Below are positions 45,365 to 57,128 of a stretch of DNA of 64,000 nucleotides, piece by piece. Position 1 is the first letter of the stretch, and every line of letters begins with the position of its first letter. Position numbers and translations under genes: made by a program. Origin of the DNA: Aristolochia californica (taxonomy: Eukaryota > Streptophyta > Magnoliopsida > Piperales > Aristolochiaceae); contig JARWKL010000010.1 in NCBI GenBank assembly GCA_029961685.1, forward strand, positions 62,001 to 126,000, written 5' to 3'. The notes under the pieces were generated by a model. It worked only from the letters and a program-made list of their open reading frames with translations, made no database searches and had not been told where the DNA came from.

Positions 45365-45591
45365 TAACAATTTTTAATAAACATTCACCACACTTATCAG
45401 GGTGAGGTTCTTCCATTAATTTATAACTGTTGTATCACAATTACAGGAATTTACAATTGATTTGATTTTACAAAAAAAGAATAATGGAGCTTGATTTGCT
45501 CCTGTAATGGAGGATTAAATTCCTCTGTAAGGAAGGCCCTAAATAGGGCAATTATCCTCAATCAGTGTCTCTTAAGGCATGATCTTCAACA
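45365..45591 (-). repeat. 5' LTR of copia-H (227 bp)
   Basis: Minus strand TGTTGAAGATCATGCC to AAAAATTGTTA, followed by the tRNA-Met primer site. The outer edge abuts the OCT N-terminal codons. Confidence 0.85.
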
Positions 45592-45691
45592 TACCGAAAC
45601 TGCCAACGGACTGCTCCACTAGTTCTTTGAAGGAGACAACTGGATTGTTCAGGATCTGAACTTCACCTAGGAGAGGAGACGAGTCGGCCAT

Positions 45692-46887
45692 TTGATGGAG
45701 AGAAGATGAAGATTCCCAGTTTACTGGTGAACTCGAATGAATTTAGAGAGCAGTCTCTAGCTGGGCCATTTGTTGTGACCTAGACATCTTCCAATGTTGT
45801 TTGTTACAGGGCCAAATCATTGCCCTTGATTGAACAGGGAATTTGTTACCTTCTGCAAATTGATCTAAATAATTAACTAGAAGATATTTTCCAATTTCAT
45901 TTTCTTACAGCTAGACGTCTGAAAATTTAGTTTTGCAATAAACAAGCATGTTGTTTATCACCATCAGCAAGAAGGTCGCCGTTGTAATAATAATCCCATC
46001 TAAGTCAACTAAACCCAAATACTAAAAAGTATTCTCAGACAAGGTTTGGGCGACTCACCGAGTCGCAAACCCAGACAGTTTATTTGAAGAAGGTATTCGG
46101 TTCAGGTGTATATATAATAAATCTGGTCTTGTACCTGATTCGTCCTAAACTTGATCTGAGTCTGCTTCACTTGGCAAAAATCGACCAGAATCGTGTATGG
46201 AATAGAAACGAGTCTAACTCAGTCTTGATGGAGTTGTTTTAGAATCGATAGTAAGCTCTTGAGTTGAACAATAGCTTCCATACTTCCTTTAGCGTCTGAT
46301 AAACTCTTCCAATTAATTAACCCGGAAAATATTTCTTGCTTTACCAGTATTCTCTCATTTCCTACAACAAAGTTGTTCAATCTCTACTTTGCAGTTTTCT
46401 ATAGAAAGGATCAATGGGTACCTCAACATTACTTCTCTTCGTTCATTTCTATTAATCAAGCAAAACCATCGCCAACCAGTATAATCTCAACAAGTATTTA
46501 CATTACATTATTTGCTTTGTACAACACAAACAACATTTCCTTCTTGTGTGGGATAAATAAAGCCAAGTGTCATTTAAACAAACCTACACCTTAAGCTTCA
46601 GGGAGTCTGTCCAGAGTTCTAAGAAGTGACAATAGGCAATGCTGTCTATCCCACAGGCTAGAGGTCATTCCTGGTATAAGTTGTTCTGCATTCTACAGTT
46701 CTTCCACAGGAAAGCAAACAATTAGTAAAGAAGAGTTTGAGAAAGGCAAAGAGCACTCCTAGTGCAAAACAAGAACATGTATCTGTACTCCAGCAGATTC
46801 ATGTACTGTTACTCATAAAGGATCCAATGGAGGATGCATCTATCTTTGGACTGTGAGATTATGAGAAAGTTTATCGACAATACCTTG
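45692..46887. other. Spacer between OCT start and VSR end, no gene
   Basis: Holds the former OCT promoter on its left and the VSR 3' UTR on its right. AT-rich. No conserved open frame is found. Confidence 0.45.
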
Positions 46888-49800
46888 TTATACTGAACCT
46901 TGTCGAAGAGGCTGAGCCTCATTCTGTTGGTTGTCAAGAGGCATGTACTGTGACATAATTGCCATGATCTCAGAGTCCATGTAAGACTGCAAAGAAACAA
47001 ACTACTATCATAAGGAGGCGGTTGGTGGAAAATAGATTCTCAGCACTGAATCATTAATTCACTAGATGGATGTTTTTTATTTTATTCAACATACCCGAAG
47101 CCTATATTTGTAGAATATGTAGCCAGCAACACCAACCCCAGCAAAACCAGTGAGGATGATGAGAGTCAAAAACCATCCAAATCTTGAGGAATTTCTACCT
47201 GCATGAGACAATATTGTGAATAAGGAGCATTGGAATTCATTGCTCATGAAAAGCCATAAGATGGAGACACTTGGAGTAAACTTTCAGGAAAAAGATTCAG
47301 CTTTATCCTTCAAATGGAGTAGATCATAAGGATAAAGAAATTAATTTCTTATAAAATAAGGTTCATATGACTAGGTGATCTCAACAGCACTGTTACATAG
47401 TCACATATTAACTAAAAGTCATACTTACCGATGCAAGTGTCTTGTTCTTTCATGTACAAAAGGTCACCCCTGCATTTGCAGTCATATCCACCCCAAGTAT
47501 TCTTGCAAGTACAACCATCACATTGACAAGCGAGACCTTCTTTGCACTCATTAATATCTGATACGAATTTAAAAAAAAATAAAACCCCCTTAGGATTATA
47601 TGATATAGCATATTGACATAGATAAATTTAAACATGATTAAAAACAAAATTCTGCACCTTCACAATGATGCCCATCACCGTGGAAGCCTTCTGGGCAGTG
47701 ACAACCCTTGATCTCAGATTCCTTCACACAGACCAATTAATATCAGATGGAATGGAATAAGTTACAGGAGACGGGTGAATACAACTAGTAAAAGTGGAAC
47801 CAAAGGCCAAGAAATAACACAGAACTGAGCAAGCAGAGAAGGTTCGTCCATCTCTAGTACCAGACCAGCAATCCCCATTATTGACGGTGCATCTTGCGGG
47901 TCCCACAGCTGTCAAAAAGGAAATATAAAATCAGAAGTTCATGCAAGTTCTTGTAAAAAGTCTCTCGTGGCATTAACCACAATATGTGTTAGATTTTCAT
48001 ATTCATTACAGTTGAAGCAACACTGAAGTAATTTATTTCTTCTTCTGGAATCTTTTCTACTTGAGGAGATCATAATATTCCTTGAAGACCTTTACTTTCT
48101 GATGAAGGTTCATCAAAGATGAGTAAATCAATCTACTCTGACGGGCATGCATTGCCATGCAGTATGACCTCAGAATATAAAATTACAGCAAAATATTTTC
48201 TCCTCACAGCCAAGAAGGATAATAGAAGAGCAGACAACGGCCCTGAGTTTGTTTAACAAGAATGATCTGTCATAGACAAGAAAAAGTAGAAAGGCCAAAG
48301 GAGTACCTTCACAATGTGTGTACCCATCTCCACTATACTGGACACCATTAACCACTGGGCACTGACAGACTCTACCTCTGAAAGTGTCCTAAAAGATAGA
48401 CTATGAAGTCAGCTCAGTACTGTTAGTTGATATCACTCAAATATTGAAATAGCAGGAATATTTTCTGAAATATTTACCTTACAAGCAGTTATATTAGATC
48501 GGGCGTCCTGCCAACAGCCTCCATTCCTTTCTAGGCATTCATTGGTCTCAATATCTGCAAATATAATTAAAATACAGTTAAAAGTTAACTTTGGACTGGC
48601 ATGAAGAATTTGGAAGAGAAAATGTAATCAGAAAGACATAAGCATTTAAACCTCCACTCAGACAAATAGAAGGTTCAGTTGACTCCTCAAATCCAGCACA
48701 GGCAGCCCTCAACACTGCATTTCTCTCCAGTTTTCCTAAAAAATAGCAAATTTTAAGTACTTTTCTGAAAATAGAAAATAAATATCTCAATATTCAAACA
48801 CAAAGCATAAGTTATGGTCTTAAATGCAAAATGCCAGAGGAAAAAAAAAATTTCTTCAATGTTTCAAGTTCATGAGGAATTATCAATATTCCATTATAGC
48901 AAAAGAAAAAAAGTTTTAGTTAAAATCTCCCCTAATAGAAGAACTTTCTAGCCCAGGATGCTGATAATATGCTTGTTACAGAAGAAAGAATGTTGTCTGC
49001 AACAAACCTCTATATTGGACATTATTAATGACAAGAGTTGGCAAGATGGTCACATCACCACGAGATCCTCTACCAATCTAGAATTCAAATGCAACAGTGT
49101 GAGTTCAGATAATAGCATAAATTGGGCCAATTTAAAAAGAAAATGACACAAATTAGCACATATTATACATTTAGTCCAAGAATGATGGTAACAGTGATAA
49201 AAATACACGTTTTTAAAGAAGATTAAGCCACTCGAGATGGCACAAATACCTGGCGTTCTTGTTCATTCTTTAACACCTCATTGTCCACATTAGCATCAGG
49301 ATCTCCCATGCATTTTAAAATCTTCTCAAGTGGCAGACCTGATTTGATGGATTCCAATAAATTAAGCATCATCCTGCAGTCACCATAAGAGAAAGTGAAG
49401 ACCAAAAGAGTAGCTCTACTCACCAAGAGACTTGATCACCTCTTCACCACATTCCTTGCTATATTTCTTCTCCTTCATTGAGCATCTTATATGAAAATCA
49501 GTCACAAAATCCCACCAAACCCATGACCTACCACTCTCATTCGCCACTCTGTGAACACATAACTGTCTCAGGTTTTCTATAACCACATCCTTCCCTTCAT
49601 ACCCTTCACCAAAATCCTGCTCAGGATCTGGTGCACAATACCTCCCATGATTGATACACTGAGACTTGCATTGCTTACTAAGAAGAAAAGCCTCAGGGCA
49701 ATACCAAGTTATATAATGAGGTGTGAACAGAGTATATCCCCCCTTCTCAAGAATTTGTGCATGACCTCTGAAGTTTTTCACAAAATTCATTTGTTCATCA

Positions 49801-51623
49801 CACCTGACGCCACACTCATCATTGCTATTGGTCCAGAGTTCATACTCAACTCTTGAATCAGGATGAGGCATGGATTCAGTCCAATCTATTTTTATCAGAA
49901 TTTCCTGATTCTTTTGTGCAGCCTTCTTTAGGCTCTCACCAAAAGATCTGTTGATTAAAGCGGATGGAATTCGGATTTTTTCAATGTAACCTTCTGCATC
50001 AGAGCTTTCTTCTGGAGTATCCATGGTTATCAGAGGCTCATCTACATTGTCTGTAACTAAGACAGCTGCAGCTCCCGCTTCTTGCCCATGCCACACTTTC
50101 AAAGCAAAGTAGCATTCTAAAACAGAACAATGAAAATTATTCAGATTCATAGACAAAGCAAACATAGGAAGAGATGTTTCTTGATAGAATCCAGACACAT
50201 CAAGGAACAAAAAGGGAGGATGAAGGCCCAAGCATTACTGAAGCACCCATATTCAGGTAAGATTACATGAGTAGGAATGAAAGACTGATTATTAATACTT
50301 TCCTTTTTTTCCTTTTGAAACGTGGTATATGATACATTGAAACGAAACATTTTCATATATTTATATTTATAAAACTTTTCTACAAGTGAAAAAGTCAAAA
50401 CAGATTTTAGCTCAAGAACTGAATCATGAATACTGAAAATATTTATACGCATTCACTTGTAATAAGAGACTTCATCCAATGGGCAATTGTAGAGTTTAAA
50501 ATATTGGGAAAAAATACACATGCATATATATACATATACAGTAAAAAAAATAATCAGAGAAAAAGAAAAGAGTGCAAGCTATGTCACAATGTGAAAATAA
50601 AATTCTACAATATAAATAAAACTTCACTTTTCATCCTGGAAGCATCCTAAAGTGTACGCCTAGAACGAGAGGACCCAAAATGTCACTGTAATTCCCCTTT
50701 GGATATGCAAGAGAGACTCTGTGTTTCCTTCCCTGAGTTCAAAACTTTCACTGAACTACCTCCCTGTGGTTACTTTAGAACCCAAACTTGAAGAATTACA
50801 AATTGTTCCTATTACTCGAATACACATCACCAGCAAAAAGTCTTGTCGCCAAGTAAACTAACGGTATTCTGGCCGTGTCTGATTTGGCCCAAGAGCGTTC
50901 AGGAAGTATCAGCGTGCGACAGAATGCTCGTTTTGTTAAAGCTGGAGCCAGATAGAAGCTTACTGTTCCAACTATTGAATACCATCACAAATTTTCAGAA
51001 GCTTTAACCGTAGAGAAACTAAAGGATCTGAATGGTGGAAAAACAGAGCTGGATGAAGAATATTAAAGATTCGTGATTAAATCACCAAGACAGACAGCTT
51101 TTTATCATTCAAATTTGCAAGTCCATACAGAGGAATCAAATTATATCATTTCTGACGACCAAGTTAAGCAAAAATTCGTATATGCATAAAGAAACGATTG
51201 CTCTGACGATTCGAAGATCAAGCTAAAAAATAACCTTCTCATGTAACTGGAAATCGATATCAAAATATTCATAACCAATTCGCAACGAAGAAGCAACGAA
51301 GAACAGCGAAAAATAGAGCTTAGATAAATACCTCCTCGATCAAGAAGAAGAACAACGGGGCGAGTAGGCCAGGATGTAAAAGACTTATCTCCTTTAAAGC
51401 TCTCACAACCATTAGAGCCCTTCTCGGGGTAAACCACGGTTCCCATCATCGTCCCGCCATAATCTGGAACTCCGAAATTAGCTATCGCACCATCGTGTCC
51501 GCCTCGTAGGTGATCAGGGGAAACCACGCTTATGCTTCCTTTCTCCACAATAAATCTAGCTCTCACGGAAACCAACAGAGCTGACATAAACAGAAGCGTG
51601 ACGAGATTCTGAAAATTTCCCAT
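46888..51623 (-). CDS. VSR: Vacuolar sorting receptor (VSR/BP-80 type)
   Basis: Twelve exons join in frame (51623-51332, 50116-49424, 49338-49250, 49077-49008, 48735-48652, 48554-48478, 48388-48307, 47908-47826, 47721-47658, 47557-47429, 47198-47095, 46986-46888) to 621 residues, the usual VSR length. Order: signal peptide ([19 protein letters not shown]), PA domain, VSR central domain ([40 protein letters not shown]), three EGF-like repeats (last is [20 protein letters not shown]), one transmembrane helix ([20 protein letters not shown]) and a tail [17 protein letters not shown] with the Y-x-x-hydrophobic signal YMPL. N-x-S/T sites: NRS, NES, NIT. VSRs bind NPIR-type signals on soluble cargo and carry it to the vacuole via the trans-Golgi and prevacuolar compartment. 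All junctions are GT/AG, but intron 8 (GTTCTG donor, AAG acceptor) is weak. The gene looks intact. Confidence 0.93.
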
Positions 51624-52060
51624 CCCGTTTCCCAGCGCTTCTCCTGTATCACCCTTCCTGTGTCTCCCACAGACAGAGACGAAAGGGGTAGTTAGCAGAG
51701 CAGGAGGAGCAAGAGGAGTAAAAAAAATCGATTGCCCGCAACCACCTTCAGGTAGGCAAAGCGAAAATTAGACCCAGAAATTTGTAAATGAATTTGTTCG
51801 GAACGGAAAGAAGAAACACACGACAAGTGTTGGTGCCGAGGTCTACATGTGGGGAGCTCAGAGAGAGAGAAAGAGAGAGAGATGGGAGAGGAGACTTGGC
51901 GTCGAGGACCTTGGAAATTACGTAATACAAGAGAGAGATGGCGAGGCAGAAAGTTGACGCAGTAAGCGGAACAAACATGGAAAATGGAGAAGCAAGACCA
52001 ACTAGTCTGTTTATTCTTTCGTCCCTCCTCCCATGCACTGACCCATGACAGAGACCCTCA
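51624..52060 (-). promoter_or_regulatory. VSR 5' flank and probable 5' UTR
   Basis: Upstream of the VSR ATG. It includes an AGAG-rich stretch (about 51,858-51,884), typical of plant 5' UTR or core promoter purine tracts. I see no certain TATA box or transcription start. Confidence 0.4.
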
Positions 52061-54120
52061 CCCTTCTTCTCCCTCTACTTTTCAATCTCCAGATTGCAAA
52101 GATTTTCGATTTGAATCTCTTCCATTTGATCAAAATTTAATGTTCTTTTCTTGTTCATCTTCCCCACGTTCAAGGAAGACTGCATCAAGAAATCTTCTTT
52201 AATCCTTTCTTTTTACATTGGATCAGATCTCAATGGATTCCAATTCATGGGCATTTAATAACAGTTCTTAATTTGAGATAGTTTGGTGTGCAAAAAGGAG
52301 TGACTTAGGTAAGGTGTCACTAGTTAAAGTGTGTTTTCTCAGCAACATTGGACTAATGGCTACCAAATAAGAAATCAAACAAGGCCACATTTGTAGAGAG
52401 TCATTGTAAAGTTGGCCCTTTAATTAGGTGATTTTATTATCATATAAAGTGTATTGAATAGACAACCAATTTAAACTTGTAGTTCAATGAAGCAAATATG
52501 GAATGTATCACCCAATATTGGTTAATACATATAAATGAGTTTCAAAGGCCTTGTCTCATCAAAGTTGTCCTACATGTGACACTTGCCTCATTTTGAGACA
52601 CTAATGAAGAAATGTCCACGGATTATTGATATAATGTTGAGTATCAATTGAACTCTTTCGTTGATCAATTTTTTTTAACATTTATCTCATTTTTGGGAAT
52701 TGAGAGGGATTGATATAATGTTCATTGTCAATTGAAGTGTTTTTTCCTCTTTCATTGATCAAGATTTTTCAGCATTTGTACAATTCTTTGGAACTAAATT
52801 TTTTTTCTCTTGATTCATCTTACCTTTCAGAAATGTTAAAAAGGATAAGAAAATGAGATTACTAAAATAGTTTTTTATCACTTACTTTTTATTTTTAACC
52901 TTATTTTTTATTATTTATAAAAAATAAAATATTTTTAATACAAATATAAATACCATAACTAATTTTCTCATTGTTCCAAATGGCGGCATAAACACAAGAA
53001 AACCGATCAAAAGGAATTTTTCCAATAGGAAAGTTTTCCAATGGGAAAACTAGTCAAATGGAAAACTATTTGTTTTTCCTATGGAGACAAAAACGGTCCC
53101 TTTAACTTTTTGTCGATACAAAATTTTCTGACTTTCATATATGTTTCATTTTTTTTAGTTAACATTTTCTTTTTGGAATTCTTTTATTGGTAATTCCAAA
53201 AGCTATCAACTTTCCTAAAGATGAAAACTGCCCTTGCAAGGCAAGGCATGTTCTCAATAGGTCTTACCTTTCTTCTAGATATTCATTTAAGATCACATTC
53301 ATTTTCACAATAAGATAATCCCTTTAATTTCATTGACTAGCTAAACATAATTTTTCTTATATAGAGTCAAATTGAAGGTCTCTATCCTTCATTGACCTCA
53401 TACAAATAAAGAAAAAAATAACTCCATGATAAGAATAGATTAAGCTTGAACTCATAACTTGATTTTTTTTAATCTTCTTGATTATATAGAGAGAGGCGTG
53501 AGCTTGACTGATCGACAAGAATATTCATTTTAATATGTTATTTGAGTGTTAACAAGGGGGTTAATTGGCTTACCTAGCTTTGTGGGTTAGCTTTAGAATC
53601 ATCTACAAAAGCAACTTTGAGAACTAATTTAGATATTGACTTTCTATGGGATTAATTAATTTTTATTGAAACCCAATTGGTTTTGTTTAATATTGTATTC
53701 AACTCTCTACTTACCAGCTAATTTAATACAAGATACCTAACAACTTATATCAAGATGTGAGCTTATTTTATTGGCCTTCATTTGTGTGAATTGAAGTAAT
53801 TCCAAATTAATCAACTTTTGCAAGTAACAAAATTAATTTTGCTTAAATCCTTCATTAATTAGTGTGAACTTGTTGTGCTTAGGGTTTATAGTTTTGACTA
53901 ACTCAAATTATTTAGTTTAATCTTTTGGTCGGCAAGTATTAATCTATCTAAGTCGATAAAAAAAATTGAAGACATGAATTTTGCTAACATATTGACTAGG
54001 TCCTAGGGTTTTTTTTTTTTTTTTCTACTTTTCAATTAGAAAGATAAAAAAAATAGAAAATACATGTCATGTTTGTCATTTTTCAAAATAAATTGAATAA
54101 AATTAGATAACAAAAAATAT
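52061..54120. other. AT-rich intergenic DNA, no gene
   Basis: Very AT-rich with poly-A/T runs and no long open frame. A diverged local duplication of about 90 bp is visible at 52,622-52,710 and 52,711-52,800 (TTGATATAATGTT in both, then TCATTGATCAA-like). A small cluster of TTTTCCAAT-type repeats occurs at 53,015-53,070. Confidence 0.5.
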
Positions 54121-54247
54121 TTTCAATGGCGAATGCGGCCCCGCCATTGAAAATCGAAAGCAGTCACTGCAGCAAGCTTGCTTCTTCCTCTCTTCCTTCT
54201 CTCTACAAAAACCCACTCTCCGAGAGTCTCCCGTCGATGCCGCATTC

Positions 54248-54329
54248 GCCACCGTGAACCGCCGTGCCCATTCCTCCCCCCTCACACACACACATTCGCC
54301 ACCGTGAACCGCCGTGCCCATTCCTCCCC

Positions 54330-54416
<87 letters not shown>

Positions 54417-54442
54417 GTGAACCGCCGTGCCCATTCCTCCCC

Positions 54443-54492
<50 letters not shown>
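54248..54492 (+). repeat. Compound (CA)n microsatellite in a triplicated 33-35-bp unit
   Basis: The unit ACCGTGAACCGCCGTGCCCA plus TTCCTCCCCCCT occurs three times (54,248-54,282; 54,298-54,332; 54,413-54,445). Each copy is followed by a CA tract: about 6 units, 41 units (54,333-54,414) and 23 units (54,446-54,492). The structure suggests slippage combined with duplication. It lies in the 5' region of the ORF at 54,496. Confidence 0.9.
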
Positions 54493-54495
<3 letters not shown>

Positions 54496-54710
54496 AAATG
54501 CCGACTGCCAGTCTCTCCGCCCCTGCTCCCACTCTCTCCTTCTCCGCTTCCAAAACCCTCCAACCATCCCAATCCCCAAAATCGTTAGCCCTGAACCCAG
54601 TCTTGAACCGACCCGTTCCTACCCCTCTCGCCGGGTTGTGCTCCGTGTCCGCTCAGCCGTCGCAATTGAGAAGGAGACGCCCGAAAACGAGCGACCGGAG
54701 ACTTTCCTCC
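54496..54710 (+). pseudogene. Plastid-targeting-like ORF, frameshifted exon
   Basis: From ATG 54,496 the frame gives a Ser/Pro/Ala-rich start ([20 protein letters not shown]) like a chloroplast transit peptide. A different frame further on gives RVVLRVRSAVAIEKETPENE and RPETFLR, a more protein-like sequence with the mature-start feel of a plastid protein. Joining them needs a one- or two-base shift near 54,620. A possible donor lies at 54,712 (CTCCG then GTCCTC). I do not recognise the protein and see no next exon. It may be the broken first exon of a plastid protein gene. Confidence 0.35.
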
Positions 54711-55795
54711 GGTCCTCTGATATGGGTTCTAGGGTTTAGGGTCATTATAATGGGTCAGAGTTCTAATTTGGTCATTATAAACGTTCCTCGTTCTTTAGAG
54801 CCTTTATTTGAACAAACACCAAAGCCGCTCTCAGTTTGTTCACGCTAGTTGCAGCCAAGACAGGGATCGCAGGGAGGAAGAGGATCCAAGAATTCCCGAC
54901 GCCCTTCCGTCTCATTTTGTAGCTTCATAGATTTGAAGGTTACTCTCAGATCCTTCAGTTCTCAACCTCCCAAACCTCGAGACGTCGTTTCGTCTTCGAT
55001 GAGGTTCTGCTACCGGACGACGAATTCTTCACTGCCATCATACAGGTCCGTGTCTCTATCTCTCCCTCTCTTACTGCTCCATTTGTCAAACCGAGTGCTA
55101 TGACTCTGTCTCTAGCTACTAGAACCATGTGATGTTCTGTCTTCTTATCTGTATTTTTTTGGTTATTAAATTCTTCGCAGCAGGCTCCCACGCCATAATC
55201 TGGTCCTCTTGTTTGTCTGAGGCTCTGAAGAGAATTCAGTTCTTCTTTAGAAGATAGTTTCAGCTAACTAGGTGTCTTACCTGTTCGAAATAAGCGAGCT
55301 TTCGTGAGTATTGATCTTTTTTGTTGGTTCTTCTATGATTAAGGGGACAAAAAAGAAAAAAGAAAAAAAACACCTAGGTTGATGTTGGTTTTCCAATCTG
55401 AAGTCATGAGTCTTGGTTGTCATCCTATTCTCTTGTGGACGATAATTTTGCTGTGCTGACAATGGATAATGTTTTTCATTGTTACAAACCGTGCCCTCAT
55501 AAACTCAAAACTCTATACAAGTCAAGTATTTAAAGTTGCACAAGGTCCGAGTTTATGTCTGAAACTATGGAATCTTTTTTGTTGTTCTAGGTCAAGGAAT
55601 GATACATGAAATGGAAGGGTTTGCTCTTTTATTTCTTCTTTGATGTTCGGCTGAAATCTGGAATGCATATTTTGCAATATGCAAGATGAAACAACTGATC
55701 ACTTTTTCCATCATTCCTTTCGATTTTACTATCTTGTGAACAAATTTGCCTATCAGAAAGTAGTGTGCCTGCATCCCATGGTGAATTTTGTGAAT
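54711..55795 (+). other. Presumed TAD2 5' UTR and first intron region
   Basis: No coding exon is found. A plausible 5' UTR exon ends at about 55,048 (CATACAG before GTCCGTG). It may belong to the TAD2-like exons at 57,129, whose ATG lies right after a splice acceptor. Confidence 0.3.
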
Positions 55796-56140
55796 TGTTG
55801 AGTGAGAAAGTCTCACATTGATGAATAGAAAGAAAAGTTAATGGGTTGTAAGATTGAGCAATAAGCCTCTTAAGTGACTAGTCATTTTGGGATAAAATTG
55901 AGCTCAACCCAGCAGTAATATCAGAGCAGGATATGTGCATGGGCCAAGGCTGAGGCTTAGGTTATTTGTGTATTATGGGCTCCATGATATGGGGGTTTGT
56001 GCCCGCCTCTCAAGCCTGTTATGTACTAGCCTGGTCATGAGAGGAAGTGTTGATTGGGAAAATGTCCCACATTGAGAAATGGGAAGAAAAGTTTCCTAAG
56101 TGGGTAGTCATTTGGGGATGGAACCGGACTCAACCTAACA
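55796..56140 (+). mobile_element. TRIM-3 with tRNA-Met primer site
   Basis: LTR-like repeats 55,796-55,914 and 56,048-56,140 both start TGTTGA-G/T-T and share CCCACATTGA- and AGTCATTT-type blocks. The first ends CAACCCAGCA and is followed by a primer site TAATATCAGAGCAGG. A purine run GAGAGGAAG precedes the second repeat. Target duplication TGAAT and TGAAC (4 of 5) at 55,791-55,795 and 56,141-56,145. The second repeat has lost about 25 bp. It is the same family as TRIM-4. It sits in the presumed first intron of TAD2. Confidence 0.85.
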
Positions 56141-56379
56141 TGAACAAACACTACATTTGCTCATTTCAAAAGCTTGAAAAACTCTATAAAAACTGTTTTG
56201 GATGCAATTCCTTGGAATCTCTGGAAAGAAGAGAAGTGGGGAACATTTCAAGTCAATCAAGCTCCACTGAAACTGTAAATGGAATAGTTTATTTGGTTCT
56301 CTTTTCGACAGGCAAGATAATGATCCAGGGGCGAGCTCTTTTCACATCTAATTCTTTCCTCTACAAGAAGAACCTTAAA

Positions 56380-56960
56380 GCCTACTTCTTCTTGGGTCCC
56401 TCAACCTTCTAATTGCTTCAACATTAAACTTGATGACGGTTCTAAAAGTAATCTAGCACAGCAGGTTGTCAAGGCATTCCTGGAGATCAATCTCCTTAGC
56501 GTTTTTTTATGCAGGATGGCTCTGGATTTATTGATTCATATGAAGTGGAGGGTCGATCCCTCCTTCAAGAAATCAAGATTTAATGTTGAAGCAATTAGAA
56601 GGTTGTCAAGACATTCCTGGAGATCAATCTCCTTAGCTTTTTTTATGCAGGATGGCTCTGGATATATTGATTCATATGAAGTGGAGGGTCGATCCCTCCT
56701 TCAAGAAATCAAGATTTTTAAAGTTTTTCATTAAGTTCTCTTCTAGTGGAAAGGTTTTTCAATAGAAATAAGTGGATGAAAGGAAAGTTCCCATGGAGGC
56801 TTGAGCACAGGTAACCTTTGACCTCTCTAAGAAGATTGCTGTAGCTGACTCCATAGCTAATTTTTCTTGCAAAAGAAGGAGTAGCTAGGCAACACCTTGT
56901 TGTCATCTCATCCGCCTTGTTATGACTTCCTGAATCTTCAGATAGGGCCTTTTGCATCTC
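56380..56960 (+). pseudogene. LINE RNase H remnant with a tandem duplication
   Basis: Reads VPQPSNCFNIKLDDGSKSN (about 56,395-56,455; compare P-P-S-N-x-x-K-L-N-x-D-G), then a duplicated block with EVEGRSLLQEI, then in another frame IFLAKEGVARQHLVV (about 56,850-56,905; compare the final L-A-K-x-G-V of plant LINE RNase H). No active-site set remains. Confidence 0.45.
56464..56717 (+). repeat. Two direct copies of a 117-118-bp unit
   Basis: 56,464-56,581 and 56,601-56,717 are almost identical (GGAGATCAATCTCCTTAGC and GTGGAGGGTCGATCCCTCC in each) with a 19-bp spacer. The unit contains inverted bits (GGAGATcAATCTCC, GGAGGGTCGATCCCTCC) that may have helped the duplication. Confidence 0.9.
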
Positions 56961-57128
56961 CTTTAATAAACAACTTTTAAAAGGAGAAGAGAAAAAAAAG
57001 TCATAGCCTTGGTAAACATTGCGGATTTTTTTTTTTTTTAAATAGAATTTTTTTTGGATCTTCTTTTCCAATTCACAGTTTGTTATTTTACTTCTTCACT
57101 TTCTAAAGAGATTTTTAGTTTTGTTCAG

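Larger units (their letters stand above)
41150..45591 (-). mobile_element. Copia-H, older relative of copia-G inside OCT
   Basis: A 4.4-kb minus-strand element of the same family (gag, RT and RNase H align motif by motif with copia-G). 5' LTR 45,365-45,591, primer site TGGTATCAGAGC at 45,364-45,353, 3' LTR 41,150-41,260 with an internal deletion of about 110 bp. LTR ends are TGTTGAAGAT and AAATTGT-C/T-A. Many stops, frame changes and internal deletions make it older than copia-G. It splits OCT between residues ending VGSFG and VQLLRT. I could not identify a clean target duplication. Confidence 0.88.
34666..45691 (-). pseudogene. Organic cation/carnitine transporter (OCT-like), split by two copia elements
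   Basis: The ATG is at 45,691 (MADSSPLLGE, the N-terminal pattern of plant OCTs). Three coding parts remain: 45,691-45,592; 41,149-40,264; 35,145-34,666. Part 2 begins VQLLRTILISLAWLFDAQQT, then LIGGVLGAFGDSFLGRKGLL (MFS motif A, G-x-x-x-D-x-x-G-R-K), FFCFTLGFLSLPLIAFLG and ESPRWLFVRSRREEAM, ending IMVMSFV. Part 3 resumes GFTYYGMPLALETL and later IYTLELFPTCVRNSALSM. Besides the insertions there are frameshifts, for example near 41,050 and 34,990, and the last helices are missing. Plant OCTs are 12-helix MFS transporters of organic cations or carnitine; this copy cannot make one. No introns are evident. Confidence 0.88.

Noticed and set aside
41140..45600. 5-bp target duplication for copia-H
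   Set aside because: The flanks (GACAG and TACCG) do not match.
54103..54572. Open frames of alternating Cys-Val or His-Thr
   Set aside because: They are translations of the CA microsatellite in different frames.
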